DNA of 21,146 bases from Lachnospiraceae bacterium (GCA_004552595.1 SFNX01000026.1:1-21146), one strand, 5' to 3'. Counted from the stretch's first letter, positions 1 to 8,243 are shown. Numbers and translations are program-made. The notes: a model not told the origin generated them from the letters alone.

Positions 1-206
1 GCCTTAAGTGCTGCAACATTAGCATCTGCCTGTGCCTTCTGAGCTATAGCTACTGAAAGCTCCTGCTTAGCAGCTGCAAGATTTGCACTAAACTGTTTAA
101 TTGTGTCTTCTGTACAAGGCAATCCATCTGCCTTTACTGTAGCCGGTGTAAGAACAACCATTGCTGCTGCAAGAACAATTCCGGCAAAAGCGCTTAATTT
201 CTTCAT
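1..206 (-). CDS. Secreted coiled-coil protein, N-terminal part only (runs off left edge)
   Basis: The first 68 codons of a gene that continues past base 1. The ATG at 206-204 follows an AGGAAAA ribosome binding site. Residues 1-26 form a classic Sec signal peptide: two lysines, a hydrophobic alanine/valine-rich core, and a VKA-DG signal peptidase I site. There is no lipobox cysteine. After it come a single cysteine (in GLPCTED) and an alanine-, lysine- and glutamine-rich stretch that looks like an amphipathic helix or coiled coil. The visible part does not identify a family; secreted peptidoglycan-hydrolase-like or surface proteins often begin this way, but that is only a guess. It lies 132 bases downstream of miaB with its own possible promoter, so it is probably a separate unit. 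Confidence 0.75.
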   Translation of the reverse strand, partial: MKKLSAFAGIVLAAAMVVLTPATVKADGLPCTEDTIKQFSANLAAAKQELSVAIAQKAQADANVAALK

Positions 207-263
207 CTTTTTTCCTCACTAAAAATTAATAATATCGTAAATTCAATTTACATAATTAAATAA

Positions 264-272
264 ATAATAACA
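264..272 (-). promoter_or_regulatory. Possible extended -10 promoter for the secreted protein
   Basis: On the minus strand the bases read TGTTATTAT, a TGn-extended -10 box, about 58 bases before the start codon at 206. No convincing -35 box lies 16-18 bases upstream. The whole 207-338 gap is very AT-rich, so chance matches are likely. Confidence 0.3.
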
Positions 273-315
273 GATACAAATAAAAAAATCTAGATATTCT
301 GTATTTTTATTAAAT

Positions 316-334
316 AAAATCAATAAAACGTTGA
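316..334 (-). terminator. Weak possible terminator after miaB
   Basis: Just past the miaB stop the minus strand reads AATCAA, a 7-base loop, then TTGATT and a T-rich tail. The 6-bp stem is AT-rich and would be weak. No GC-rich hairpin exists in 207-338, so readthrough from miaB into the secreted-protein gene is possible. Confidence 0.25.
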
Positions 335-338
335 TTAA

Positions 339-1772
339 TTAACAATCCCCAATCATTTCTCCGTAATAATAAAAGTCTTTGCACTCATTAAGCTTTACAT
401 TTACGATTGTTCCGATTAGAGATTTATCACCCTTAAAATGAACAATAAGATTATTTGATAATCTTCCCGTAACCATTGAAGAATCGTGTTCATTGATTTC
501 TTCAACCAATACTTTTTCTGTTCTTCCTGTCTTTTTATGAGCCTGTGCTTTAGCATTATCCTGGACAGTCTTCAATACTCTGTCAAAATGAGTCCTAACA
601 AATTCCTCACTCACCTGATTATCCATACCTGCTGCAGGAGTCCCTGTTCTCTTTGAATATACAAATGTGAATGCACCGTCAAATGAAACAGTATTAATCA
701 CATCGATTGTATCATCAATATCTTCCTTTGTTTCTCCCGGAAAGCCCACGATAATGTCAGATGTAATAGCAATATCAGGTATTTCATTTCTTATCTTTAA
801 TGCAAGCTCAACATAGCTTTCCTTTGTATATCTCCTGTTCATTGCTGTAAGAATTTTTGTTGAGCCTGACTGCAACGGAAGATGCAGGTGTCTGCAGATC
901 TTATCAGAACTCTTCATAACCTCAATAAGCTCATCTGATAAATCTTTAGGATGCGAGGTCATAAATCTTATTCGTTCAATCCCTTCAACCTTGCATACTT
1001 CCTTTAATAATTCAGGAAATGAAATTTCATTTTCAAGACCTTTTCCATAGGAATTAACATTCTGTCCAAGAAGCATCACTTCTTTAACGCCATCCTTAGC
1101 AAGCTTTTCAATTTCACGAATGATTTCAATTGAATTTCTGCTTCTCTCTCTTCCTCTGACATACGGAACAATACAGTATGTACAGAAATTGTTACAGCCA
1201 AACATTATATTAACGCCCGACTTAAAAGAATACTTCCTTTCAACAGGAAGATCCTCAACTATTTCATCTGTTTTATCCCAGATGTCAATAATCATTTCAC
1301 CTTCCTCATACATACGGTAGCAAAGCTCGGCGAATTTAAACAGATTATGTGTTCCGAAAATAAGATTAACAAAGCCATAGCTTTTTCTAAGCTTTTCTAT
1401 TACTGAATTTTCCTGCATCATGCAGCCGCAAAGTGCAATCTTTTTATCCGGATTTTTCTTAACAATGCTTTTTAGGGCACCAAGACGTCCGTACACTCTT
1501 TGATTTGCATTATCTCGTACCGTACATGTATTAAATATTACAAAATCAGCATTCTCTTCATCATCAGTTTCAAGAAAGCCGGCATTTTTCAATATGCCAA
1601 GGAGCTTTTCGGAATCTCTTGCGTTCATCTGGCAACCAAAGGTTGTAACATGGCAAGTTACTTTTCTGCCAAGTAATGCTTCTTTTTCCTTTAATACTGC
1701 GTTAAGCTTTTCGATATAGTATAATTGTCTTTCTGTTTCATTAGTAAATAAATCAGAATGCTCTTTCTCCAT
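339..1772 (-). CDS. miaB: tRNA-2-methylthio-N6-dimethylallyladenosine synthase (MiaB)
   Basis: Radical-SAM methylthiotransferase that adds the 2-methylthio group to N6-isopentenyladenosine-37 of tRNAs reading UNN codons. The 477-residue protein shows the full architecture: an N-terminal UPF0004 domain with cluster cysteines C47, C83 and C117; a radical-SAM core with the CxxxCxxC triad C193, C197 and C200; and a C-terminal TRAM domain (about 412-475). The MiaB-type N-terminal sequence GCQMNARDSEK separates it from MtaB and RimO. The start is set by GGAG seven bases before the ATG at 1772; the gene overlaps the end of the cyclo-ligase by 20 bases, implying coupled translation. It is the last gene of the 339-6389 run. 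The miaA partner and the often-adjacent mutS/mutL genes are not in the window. Confidence 0.96.
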   Translation of the reverse strand: MEKEHSDLFTNETERQLYYIEKLNAVLKEKEALLGRKVTCHVTTFGCQMNARDSEKLLGILKNAGFLETDDEENADFVIFNTCTVRDNANQRVYGRLGALKSIVKKNPDKKIALCGCMMQENSVIEKLRKSYGFVNLIFGTHNLFKFAELCYRMYEEGEMIIDIWDKTDEIVEDLPVERKYSFKSGVNIMFGCNNFCTYCIVPYVRGRERSRNSIEIIREIEKLAKDGVKEVMLLGQNVNSYGKGLENEISFPELLKEVCKVEGIERIRFMTSHPKDLSDELIEVMKSSDKICRHLHLPLQSGSTKILTAMNRRYTKESYVELALKIRNEIPDIAITSDIIVGFPGETKEDIDDTIDVINTVSFDGAFTFVYSKRTGTPAAGMDNQVSEEFVRTHFDRVLKTVQDNAKAQAHKKTGRTEKVLVEEINEHDSSMVTGRLSNNLIVHFKGDKSLIGTIVNVKLNECKDFYYYGEMIGDC

Positions 1773-2355
1773 AAAATACTCCGTTTTCTGTAACTATCAC
1801 ATTCATTCTTACATCATTTTCATCAGGAGTAATATCATACCCGGTCTGAAAGTCATAGCAAAGTCCTACCAGATTAGGTTTCATCGAACTATAATTGTAT
1901 CCGTGTTCTATAAAATACGTATCATAAAACCCTTTTCCGTATCCGATTCTGTTCATATTGTAGTCAAAGGCAACACCGGGAACAATTATTGAATCAGGCA
2001 TATCATTTGCTTTTATTACACTTGCTTTTCTTCTGTCAGGTTCTAAAATCCCTTTGAATCCGTTAATTAAATCAACTCTTGAATTAATATAATAAAAATC
2101 CATTTTAGGAATGCCCTGTGATATATAAGAACACGGAAGTGCAACCTTTTTACCGGATTTAAGACAGTATTCAATAATTTCTACCGTATCAACTTCATTT
2201 CGTATTGAGCTGTATAAATAAACAATACGTGAACTTATGAATATTTCTGTACTTATTAAGTTGTCCATAATAGTGTTGCTTAACATATCCCTAATCATAG
2301 GATTCATTGCATCTCTTGCCACCAACACTTCATTTCTGATACTCTGTTTAGTCAA
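1753..2355 (-). CDS. 5-formyltetrahydrofolate cyclo-ligase
   Basis: Converts 5-formyl-THF to 5,10-methenyl-THF using ATP, returning a folate storage form to the one-carbon pool. The 200-residue length is normal for the family. Recognisable motifs are FKGILEP (about 100-106), IVPGVAFD (124-131) and the nucleotide/folate-binding GYGKGFYD (138-145). The start is a TTG at 2355-2353: an upstream ATG at 2362 is out of frame and opens a four-codon ORF ending in TAA that overlaps this start, and AGGT lies just ahead. It follows DUF896 by 17 bases and overlaps miaB, placing it inside the minus-strand operon. The family is named YgfA/MTHFS/Fau in different organisms, so no single symbol is given. Confidence 0.93.
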   Translation of the reverse strand: MTKQSIRNEVLVARDAMNPMIRDMLSNTIMDNLISTEIFISSRIVYLYSSIRNEVDTVEIIEYCLKSGKKVALPCSYISQGIPKMDFYYINSRVDLINGFKGILEPDRRKASVIKANDMPDSIIVPGVAFDYNMNRIGYGKGFYDTYFIEHGYNYSSMKPNLVGLCYDFQTGYDITPDENDVRMNVIVTENGVFYGERAF

Positions 2356-2372
2356 TACTCATACCTGCCATA

Positions 2373-2597
2373 TTACTGTTTCTTTTTATTACCGTATTTT
2401 TTAGCAAGATTGGTAATAGAGCCATCCTTTTCCTGAATGTTTATATTATCAAGCTGTCCCTTTAAATTAGCTCTTACAGAATCAATATAATCTCTTCTTA
2501 ACTTTGCCTGTTCTTCCTTTTCTTCTTCGGTAAGTCCAACGCCCTTTTGCTTATGATACAGCTCATTAATTCTTTTTATCTTTTCATCTAATGTCAT
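2373..2597 (-). CDS. DUF896 (UPF0291, YnzC-like) small cytosolic protein
   Basis: A 74-residue, highly charged helical protein. The order KIKRINELYHKQK, then LTEEEKEEQAKLR, then a YIDSVRANLKGQLDNI-like segment is characteristic of the Firmicutes DUF896 family, represented by YnzC of Bacillus, whose molecular function is not established. The N-terminal half is a predicted two-helix hairpin; the C-terminal 20 residues are lysine-rich and probably disordered. An AGGTG site precedes the ATG at 2597. It sits 20 bases after proB and 17 before the cyclo-ligase, so it is co-transcribed with them. Family assignment is confident; function is unknown. Confidence 0.9.
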   Translation of the reverse strand: MTLDEKIKRINELYHKQKGVGLTEEEKEEQAKLRRDYIDSVRANLKGQLDNINIQEKDGSITNLAKKYGNKKKQ

Positions 2598-2617
2598 AGA
2601 ACACCTGCCATACTATA

Positions 2618-3472
2618 TTATCGAGTCATTCCAACGTAACCTGCAATGTTAAATCTGTCGTCTCTCTTTCCAATAAATAATGTGCCGTGATTTCTTCCTT
2701 CAACTATTTTATGTATAACCGATACATCTTCCCCATTTGCGATTATCATGTCACATCCTGCATTAACAGCAACTGTTGCCGCATGAAGCTTTGCACTCAT
2801 GCCACCGGTTCCTATACGTGAGCCCGTTGTATCTTTACCCATAAGCATATATGATTCATCAAGGCTCTCAACAAGCGGTATAAACTTTGCATCCTTATTG
2901 CTCCTTGGATCATCCGTATACAATCCATCAATATCAGAAAGGAGAATAAGTAAATCAGCGCCTGTAAGTACAGATACGATTGATGATAAGAAATCGTTAT
3001 CTCCGAATGTATCCTCGACTTCGTGGACTGCTACTGTATCATTTTCATTAACTACGGGAATTACTCCTAATTTAAGAAGCTCCTTAAAAGTATTCTCTGC
3101 ATTTAATCTTGAATCAGGGTTAACTATTGTCTGCTTCGTTAAAAGAACCTGCGCAGTAACATGATTATATTCCGCAAAAAGTCTTTCATATATCATCATA
3201 AGTCTTGCCTGTCCTATTGCGGCACACGCCTGCTTCATAGGCGTCTCATTCGGTGACACATTTAAGATCTTTTTACCTACGGCTATCGCACCTGATGAAA
3301 CAAGTACAACGTCCTTGCCTTGATTTTTAAGCTCACAGAGTTCTCTTACAAGTCTTTCCATTTTAGTAAGATTAAGTTCTCCCGTCTCCATATGATGAAG
3401 CGAGCTTGAGCCGATTTTTACTACTATTCGTTTCTTGTCTTTTAATAATTCTCTGTATTTAAGTTCTTTCAT
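2618..3472 (-). CDS. proB: Glutamate 5-kinase, short form without PUA domain
   Basis: Phosphorylates L-glutamate to gamma-glutamyl phosphate, the first step of proline synthesis. The 284-residue protein is an amino-acid-kinase fold with KIGSSSL (19-25), the VSSGAIAVG loop (58-66), the glutamate-site stretch NENDTVAVHEVEDTFGDND (142-160) and the nucleotide-binding GTGGMSAKL (221-229). The longer enzymes, such as that of E. coli at about 367 residues, add a C-terminal PUA domain; it is absent here and the gene ends cleanly, so this is a natural short form rather than a visible truncation. AAGGTG precedes the ATG, and only four bases separate it from the upstream flavoprotein. The usual partner proA (gamma-glutamyl phosphate reductase) is not beside it or anywhere in the window. 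Confidence 0.95.
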   Translation of the reverse strand: MKELKYRELLKDKKRIVVKIGSSSLHHMETGELNLTKMERLVRELCELKNQGKDVVLVSSGAIAVGKKILNVSPNETPMKQACAAIGQARLMMIYERLFAEYNHVTAQVLLTKQTIVNPDSRLNAENTFKELLKLGVIPVVNENDTVAVHEVEDTFGDNDFLSSIVSVLTGADLLILLSDIDGLYTDDPRSNKDAKFIPLVESLDESYMLMGKDTTGSRIGTGGMSAKLHAATVAVNAGCDMIIANGEDVSVIHKIVEGRNHGTLFIGKRDDRFNIAGYVGMTR

Positions 3473-3476
3473 TTTA

Positions 3477-5174
3477 TCACCTTGAGTATTTGTCTATTAT
3501 TTTATCGGCAACTCTAATTCCATCCATTGCAGCACTCATAATACCGCCTGCATATCCTGCACCTTCACCGCAAGGATATAATCCTTTAATATTACTTTCT
3601 AAATTCTCATCTCTCTTTATTCTTACGGGGGAGGATGTTCTTGATTCAACGGCTGCTATTATTGCGTCATCATCATCAAAACCTTCAATAGTATAACCGA
3701 ATTTATCTATCGATTCAATAATCGCCTTGTTAATACTGTCAGGCAGTATATTTCTTATATTGGCAAATTCGGTATTCCCTTTAAACATAGGATTGATTGA
3801 TTTGAACTTATCGGATTTAACGCTGTTTTTATAGTCACTAAAAAGCTGCACCGGAATTTTCCCTTTTCCCTCTTCATACGCCTTCTTTTCAAGTTCTTCT
3901 TGGAGTCTCATTCCGGCTAACGGATGGTCGCTTTCAAAATCATTCCTGTCAATGGCACAAATCAGCGCAGAATTTGCATTTTCCGATGCTCTGTCACTAT
4001 AACTCATACCGTTAACGCATAAATAGCCATTTTTAGAAGAGGCATTAACTACATAACCACCCGGACACATACAAAAGCTGAAAACATCTCTTGCATTTGA
4101 AGTATGATTAGTTACTTTATATGGTGATGGCGGAAGTACATCTTCATGACCTTTGCCATAACGGGAATCATCAATTGTACTCTGCTTATGCTGAATTCTT
4201 ATACCGACTGCAAAATTCTTCTGCTCAATAAAAATGCCTTTATCATAAAGCATTTCAAATGTATCTCTTGCCGAATGACCTATTGACAGAACTAAGTCAT
4301 CAGTACTTATGTAATTAAGTCCGCACTTTATTGTATCAATATATGAATCATCAGAGGCTAACTCATGTGTAAGCTTAATTTCTTCACCTGATAAGTTATC
4401 CACATATACTCCGACAATTTTACCGTTTTTCATGACCGGTTCAGTCATTTTACACAGGTGAATTACCTGTCCGTTAAGCCTGTTAATTTCATTTCTGATA
4501 TTAGTCACAACATCTCTTAAAACATCTGTTCCGACATGGGGATATGCATCATAAGCACACTGACTGTTAGCACCATACTTAACAAAAGTTTCAAGAACGA
4601 ACCTGTTCTTTCCGCTCTTGTCTTTTACAAGAGTATTAAGCTTACCATCGGAAAACGTTCCGGCCCCGCCTTCACCGTATTGAACGTTTGTATTATCATC
4701 GATTGACCCGGTCAGCCAAAAATCGTTTACTTTTTCCACACGATTTTCCACTTTATCACCACGTTCAAAAATGACAGGTTTAAGTCCCGCCATTGCTAAG
4801 ATAAGTCCTGCAAAAAGGCCGCACGGTCCCTCTCCGATTATAACCGGGCGTTTCCTAAAGCCATCCGGCAAATCAACATCTAATCGTGGCTTATACTCTG
4901 CGTCGTCATATTTTGATATGTTTTTACTTTTGCATTTCTTAAGTATTATCGAATCAACATCTTTTGAATCAGCATTATTAAAATCAACACATACCGTAAA
5001 TACATAAAAAATATCCGGCTTCTTTCTTGCATCAATTGACCTTCTTAAAATTTTATATGAAAAGTCAGGCACATTTTTGAAAATGTGCTTAAGCGAAAGT
5101 TCTTTTTCTATCTTCTTCTTTAAAATATCATCCGTATAATTTACGTCTGTTTTAAGCTGGCTTATTTTAATCAT
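3477..5174 (-). CDS. FAD-dependent dehydrogenase-like protein, COG2509 family
   Basis: A 565-residue flavoprotein of a widespread but uncharacterised family. Residues 1-105 form an N-terminal domain with mixed helices and strands. A Rossmann FAD-binding site follows, with the dinucleotide motif GEGPCG (about 113-118) and an acidic strand end at VIFERG. The family signature NVQYGEGGAGTFSDGKLNT comes shortly after. The C-terminal part carries YPCGEGAGYAGGIMSAAMDG, a typical second FAD contact. No membrane segment or signal peptide is seen, so it is cytosolic. The ATG at 5174 abuts the stop codon of the preceding flavoprotein (TAAATG) with no clear Shine-Dalgarno, suggesting translational coupling. 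The substrate is unknown; flavoprotein fold certain, reaction not. Confidence 0.9.
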   Translation of the reverse strand: MIKISQLKTDVNYTDDILKKKIEKELSLKHIFKNVPDFSYKILRRSIDARKKPDIFYVFTVCVDFNNADSKDVDSIILKKCKSKNISKYDDAEYKPRLDVDLPDGFRKRPVIIGEGPCGLFAGLILAMAGLKPVIFERGDKVENRVEKVNDFWLTGSIDDNTNVQYGEGGAGTFSDGKLNTLVKDKSGKNRFVLETFVKYGANSQCAYDAYPHVGTDVLRDVVTNIRNEINRLNGQVIHLCKMTEPVMKNGKIVGVYVDNLSGEEIKLTHELASDDSYIDTIKCGLNYISTDDLVLSIGHSARDTFEMLYDKGIFIEQKNFAVGIRIQHKQSTIDDSRYGKGHEDVLPPSPYKVTNHTSNARDVFSFCMCPGGYVVNASSKNGYLCVNGMSYSDRASENANSALICAIDRNDFESDHPLAGMRLQEELEKKAYEEGKGKIPVQLFSDYKNSVKSDKFKSINPMFKGNTEFANIRNILPDSINKAIIESIDKFGYTIEGFDDDDAIIAAVESRTSSPVRIKRDENLESNIKGLYPCGEGAGYAGGIMSAAMDGIRVADKIIDKYSR

Positions 5175-6389
5175 TTATTCAAGTAACCCCGCAACAAATC
5201 CCGAAGACCATGCCCACTGTAGATTATAGCCACCGCACTTACCATCCACATCAAGTATTTCTCCTGTAAAATACAGACCGTCAACAAGCTTTGATTCAAG
5301 AGTGTCCTTTACTTCGTCTAATACAACTCCTCCGCTGCATACCTGACAATTATCAAAGCCTCTGTGTCCCTTTATTATGTATTCGCAATTTTTAACAGTA
5401 TTTATCAGTGTGTCAATAAATTTGTCTTTATTAAGAGACGAAACCATATTATTAAAATAAGGCTCATAGCATGTCTTTTTTAAAATAAATTCACAAAGCT
5501 TAGAATTAAGCATTCCATCAAGAAATGTTGATACACATGTATCACACAGACTTTCAAATCGTGAATCAATCATTTCACGAAGCTTTTCAACGCTATAAGC
5601 AGGCATATAATCAACAATAACTTTAACCTTGGCTCTGTTATCAAGCTCTCTTAATGCCATGGAACTAATCTGAAATACAGGAATTCCGGAGATTCCGTAA
5701 TCTGTATGCTGCAATTCACCTTCATCAGACATTACTTTTAAGTCGTTGACAAAAAGAGATACTCTTGCCCTGCATCTTACACCGCTTAATATTTTATGAT
5801 CACTGCCTTCACACTTTAGTCCGCATAGTGCAGGCAACGGTTTCTTAACTGTGTGATTTAACCTGATTGCCAGTCCATAACCGCTTCCGTCACTTCCGCT
5901 TGAAGGCATTGCATTTGAGCCCGTTGCAATAATCAGTTTATCAAAGGTAAGAATATTACCATCATTAAATATTACATTAAATTTGTCCTTCTTAATGATT
6001 TCTGTAATATTTATATCACAAATAACTTCAATATCGTTTCTTAATAATTCGCGGCTCAAGCAGTCATAAACGCTTTTTGCCTGCTCACTGTTAGGATAGA
6101 AATAACCGTTCTTTTCGTATGCAACTATTCCGATTTCATCGAAGAATTCAAGAGTTTTCTTTAGGTCAAATTTAGAATAAACTGAATTAAAAAGTTCTCT
6201 TTGACCTTCTCCATAAAATGATTCATCTACAGTCTTATTTGTGAAATTGCATTTCCCGTTTCCGGTACTTAATATCTTTTTAAGCGGCTTAGAATTATGT
6301 TCAAGCAAAGTAACATTATTCTTATTTCGTCTTGCAGTAATTGCAGCCATTACGCCTGAAGCACCGCCACCTATTATTCCAACATCCAT
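5175..6389 (-). CDS. NAD(P)/FAD-dependent oxidoreductase, HI0933/YhiN family
   Basis: A 404-residue flavoprotein. It starts with the FAD-binding GGGASG (residues 7-12), then GNGKCNFTN and, near the end, GKCGGYNLQWAWSSGFVAG, all hallmarks of the HI0933-like family (YhiN of E. coli; the bile-acid-related BaiN of gut clostridia belongs to the same family). The specific reaction cannot be read from the sequence, and a bile-acid role should not be assumed: no bai genes are nearby. AAGGAC precedes the ATG, and a plausible promoter lies within 70 bases upstream. It is the first gene of the six-gene minus-strand run and is coupled to the second flavoprotein. Confidence 0.9.
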   Translation of the reverse strand: MDVGIIGGGASGVMAAITARRNKNNVTLLEHNSKPLKKILSTGNGKCNFTNKTVDESFYGEGQRELFNSVYSKFDLKKTLEFFDEIGIVAYEKNGYFYPNSEQAKSVYDCLSRELLRNDIEVICDINITEIIKKDKFNVIFNDGNILTFDKLIIATGSNAMPSSGSDGSGYGLAIRLNHTVKKPLPALCGLKCEGSDHKILSGVRCRARVSLFVNDLKVMSDEGELQHTDYGISGIPVFQISSMALRELDNRAKVKVIVDYMPAYSVEKLREMIDSRFESLCDTCVSTFLDGMLNSKLCEFILKKTCYEPYFNNMVSSLNKDKFIDTLINTVKNCEYIIKGHRGFDNCQVCSGGVVLDEVKDTLESKLVDGLYFTGEILDVDGKCGGYNLQWAWSSGFVAGLLE

Positions 6390-6444
6390 AATGAAGTCCT
6401 TTTTATTATATGCTTAAGAATATGCGTCCATTAAAACCTAAATC

Positions 6445-6477
6445 ATTATATTATAGAATGCCTAATTTCGCCATAAA
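6445..6477 (-). promoter_or_regulatory. Probable promoter of the flavoprotein-proB-miaB run
   Basis: Two overlapping TATAAT boxes occur on the minus strand at 6455-6450 and 6450-6445. A weak -35 (TTTATG) lies 16 bases upstream, immediately after the pckA terminator. Transcription would start roughly 50 bases before the ATG at 6389. The -10 is convincing; the -35 is poor. Confidence 0.55.
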
Positions 6478-6478
6478 C

Positions 6479-6506
6479 AAAGGCCCCTAATTACTTAGAG
6501 GCCTTT
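6479..6506 (-). terminator. Rho-independent terminator of pckA
   Basis: A 12-bp stem with one mismatch closes on a 4-base loop; the arms are AAAGGCCTCTAA and TTAGGGGCCTTT read on the minus strand. It is followed by a T-rich tail (TTTGTTTAT). It begins 29 bases past the pckA stop and separates pckA from the next promoter. Confidence 0.85.
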
Positions 6507-6534
6507 AAGTTATCAAAATTATTCAGTTCGCTGA

Positions 6535-8148
6535 TTAAAGCTTTGGTCCTGCAGCAACTAATGCCTTACCTGCATCATTTGTTGTATACTTCTCGAAGTT
6601 CTTAATGAATCTTCCTGCAAGATCTTTAGCCTTTGTCTCCCACTCTGTAGGATCAGCATATGTATCTCTAGGATCAAGAATCTTAGGATCAACTCCCGGA
6701 AGTTCTGTTGGAACTTCGAAGTCGAACATAGGAATCTTCTTAGTAGGAGCTGTCTTAATGTCACCGTTAAGAATAGCATCAATGATACCACGTGTATCCT
6801 TAATTGTGATTCTCTTTCCTGTTCCGTTCCATCCTGTGTTAACAAGATAAGCCTTAGCTCCTGACTTTTTCATCTTCTTAACAAGCTCCTCACCGTACTT
6901 TGTAGGATGAAGCTCTAAGAATGCCTGTCCGAAGCATGCTGAGAATGTAGGTGTTGGCTCTGTGATACCTCTCTCTGTACCTGCAAGCTTTGCTGTAAAT
7001 CCTGAAAGGAAATAGTACTGTGTCTGCTCAGGTGTAAGGATTGATACAGGAGGAAGTACTCCAAATGCATCAGCTGAAAGGAAGATTACATTTTCAGCTG
7101 CAGGTCCTGCTGAAACACCATTAACTTCAGCAGCAATGTTGTTAATGTGATCAATTGGGTAAGAAACACGAGTGTTCTCTGTAACTGACTTGTCATCAAA
7201 ATCAATCTTACCGTTAGCATCAACAGTAACGTTCTCAAGAAGAGCGTTTCTCTTAATTGCGTTGTAGATATCAGGCTCTGATTCCTTATCAAGACCGATA
7301 ACCTTAGCGTAACATCCACCTTCGAAGTTGAATACGCCGTTGTCATCCCAACCGTGCTCATCATCACCGATAAGACGTCTCTTAGGATCTGTTGAAAGTG
7401 TAGTCTTACCTGTTCCTGAAAGACCGAAGAAGATTGCTGTATGCTTACCTTCCATATCACAGTTAGCTGAGCAGTGCATTGAAGCAATACCCTTAAGTGG
7501 TAAGTAGTAGTTCATCATTGAGAACATACCCTTCTTCATCTCACCGCCGTACCATGTGTTAAGAATAACCTGCTCTCTTGAAGAAACATTAAATGCTACA
7601 CATGTCTCTGAGTTAAGACCAAGTGCCTTGTAATCATCAACCTTAGCAAGTGATGCATTGTAGATTACGAAATCAGGCTCGAATTTCTCAAGCTCTTCTG
7701 CTGAAGGTTTGATAAACATATTCGAAACGAAATGAGCCTGCCAAGCTACTTCTACGATGAATCTAACTGCCATTCTTGTATCAGCATTAGCACCGCAGAA
7801 TGCATCTACTACATACAAGTTCTTATTAGAAAGTTCCTTAACTGCAAGATCTTTAACCTTAGCCCATACTTCCTCGCTCATAGCGTGGTTATCATTTGGG
7901 TATTCAGGTGTATTCCACCATACAGTATCCTTAGACTGTGCATCCATAACGATGTACTTATCTTTAGGTGAACGTCCTGTGTAAATACCTGTCATAACAT
8001 TAACTGTGTCAAGTTCTGTGTCATAGCCCTTCTCATATCCTGTGAGTGAAGGATCAAGCTCAGCCTTGTGAAGCTCTTCGTATGAAGGATTATGAGCAAG
8101 AATTGTAGCACCTGTAATGCCATACTTTGTTAAATCAACATTTGCCAT
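6535..8148 (-). CDS. pckA: Phosphoenolpyruvate carboxykinase (ATP)
   Basis: Interconverts oxaloacetate plus ATP with PEP, CO2 and ADP. In fermentative bacteria it can run towards oxaloacetate and yield ATP. The 537-residue protein is full length for the ATP-type enzyme. It carries the oxaloacetate-binding arginine in YTGRSPKDKY (R59), the kinase-1a P-loop GLSGTGKTT (242-250) and the kinase-2 metal site DDEHGWDD (262-269). AAAGGT precedes the ATG at 8148. Codon choice differs visibly from the neighbours, with many C-ending codons (AAC, TTC, ATC, GAC), the usual sign of a highly expressed gene. It has its own promoter, a dyad in its leader and its own terminator, so it can be expressed separately from deoC-pepP upstream. 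Confidence 0.97.
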   Translation of the reverse strand: MANVDLTKYGITGATILAHNPSYEELHKAELDPSLTGYEKGYDTELDTVNVMTGIYTGRSPKDKYIVMDAQSKDTVWWNTPEYPNDNHAMSEEVWAKVKDLAVKELSNKNLYVVDAFCGANADTRMAVRFIVEVAWQAHFVSNMFIKPSAEELEKFEPDFVIYNASLAKVDDYKALGLNSETCVAFNVSSREQVILNTWYGGEMKKGMFSMMNYYLPLKGIASMHCSANCDMEGKHTAIFFGLSGTGKTTLSTDPKRRLIGDDEHGWDDNGVFNFEGGCYAKVIGLDKESEPDIYNAIKRNALLENVTVDANGKIDFDDKSVTENTRVSYPIDHINNIAAEVNGVSAGPAAENVIFLSADAFGVLPPVSILTPEQTQYYFLSGFTAKLAGTERGITEPTPTFSACFGQAFLELHPTKYGEELVKKMKKSGAKAYLVNTGWNGTGKRITIKDTRGIIDAILNGDIKTAPTKKIPMFDFEVPTELPGVDPKILDPRDTYADPTEWETKAKDLAGRFIKNFEKYTTNDAGKALVAAGPKL

Positions 8149-8182
8149 TTTTCTCTTTACCTTTCTTTAATATATAATGTTT

Positions 8183-8198
8183 TGTGTAGAATTACACA
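8183..8198. promoter_or_regulatory. Perfect dyad in the pckA leader, possible operator
   Basis: TGTGTA-GAAT-TACACA is a perfect 6-bp inverted repeat. It lies about 10-25 bases downstream of the expected transcription start of pckA and 35 bases before its start codon. The spacing (5-bp half sites, 6-base centre) resembles Crp/Fnr-type sites only loosely. It could also be a small leader hairpin; no T-run follows, so it is not a terminator. Confidence 0.45.
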
Positions 8199-8214
8199 TA
8201 AATTGCCGAATGAA

Positions 8215-8243
8215 ATTATACAATAATTAACAACATCAGTCAA
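8215..8243 (-). promoter_or_regulatory. Sigma-A promoter of pckA
   Basis: On the minus strand TTGACT (8243-8238) is separated by exactly 17 bases from TATAAT (8220-8215), close to consensus. The -35 box overlaps the TGA stop of pepP (8238-8236). The predicted leader is about 60 bases. Confidence 0.8.

Noticed and set aside
6558..7487. Long open frames overlapping pckA in other frames on both strands
   Set aside because: They are by-products of the biased codon use of pckA; the translations are low-complexity (Leu/Ser-rich) and lack ribosome sites.
8183..8198. Dyad in the pckA leader considered as a terminator for pepP or a true Crp site
   Set aside because: There is no T-run after it and the stem is short, so it is not a terminator. 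The half sites are TGTGT, not TGTGA, so a Crp call is not supported.
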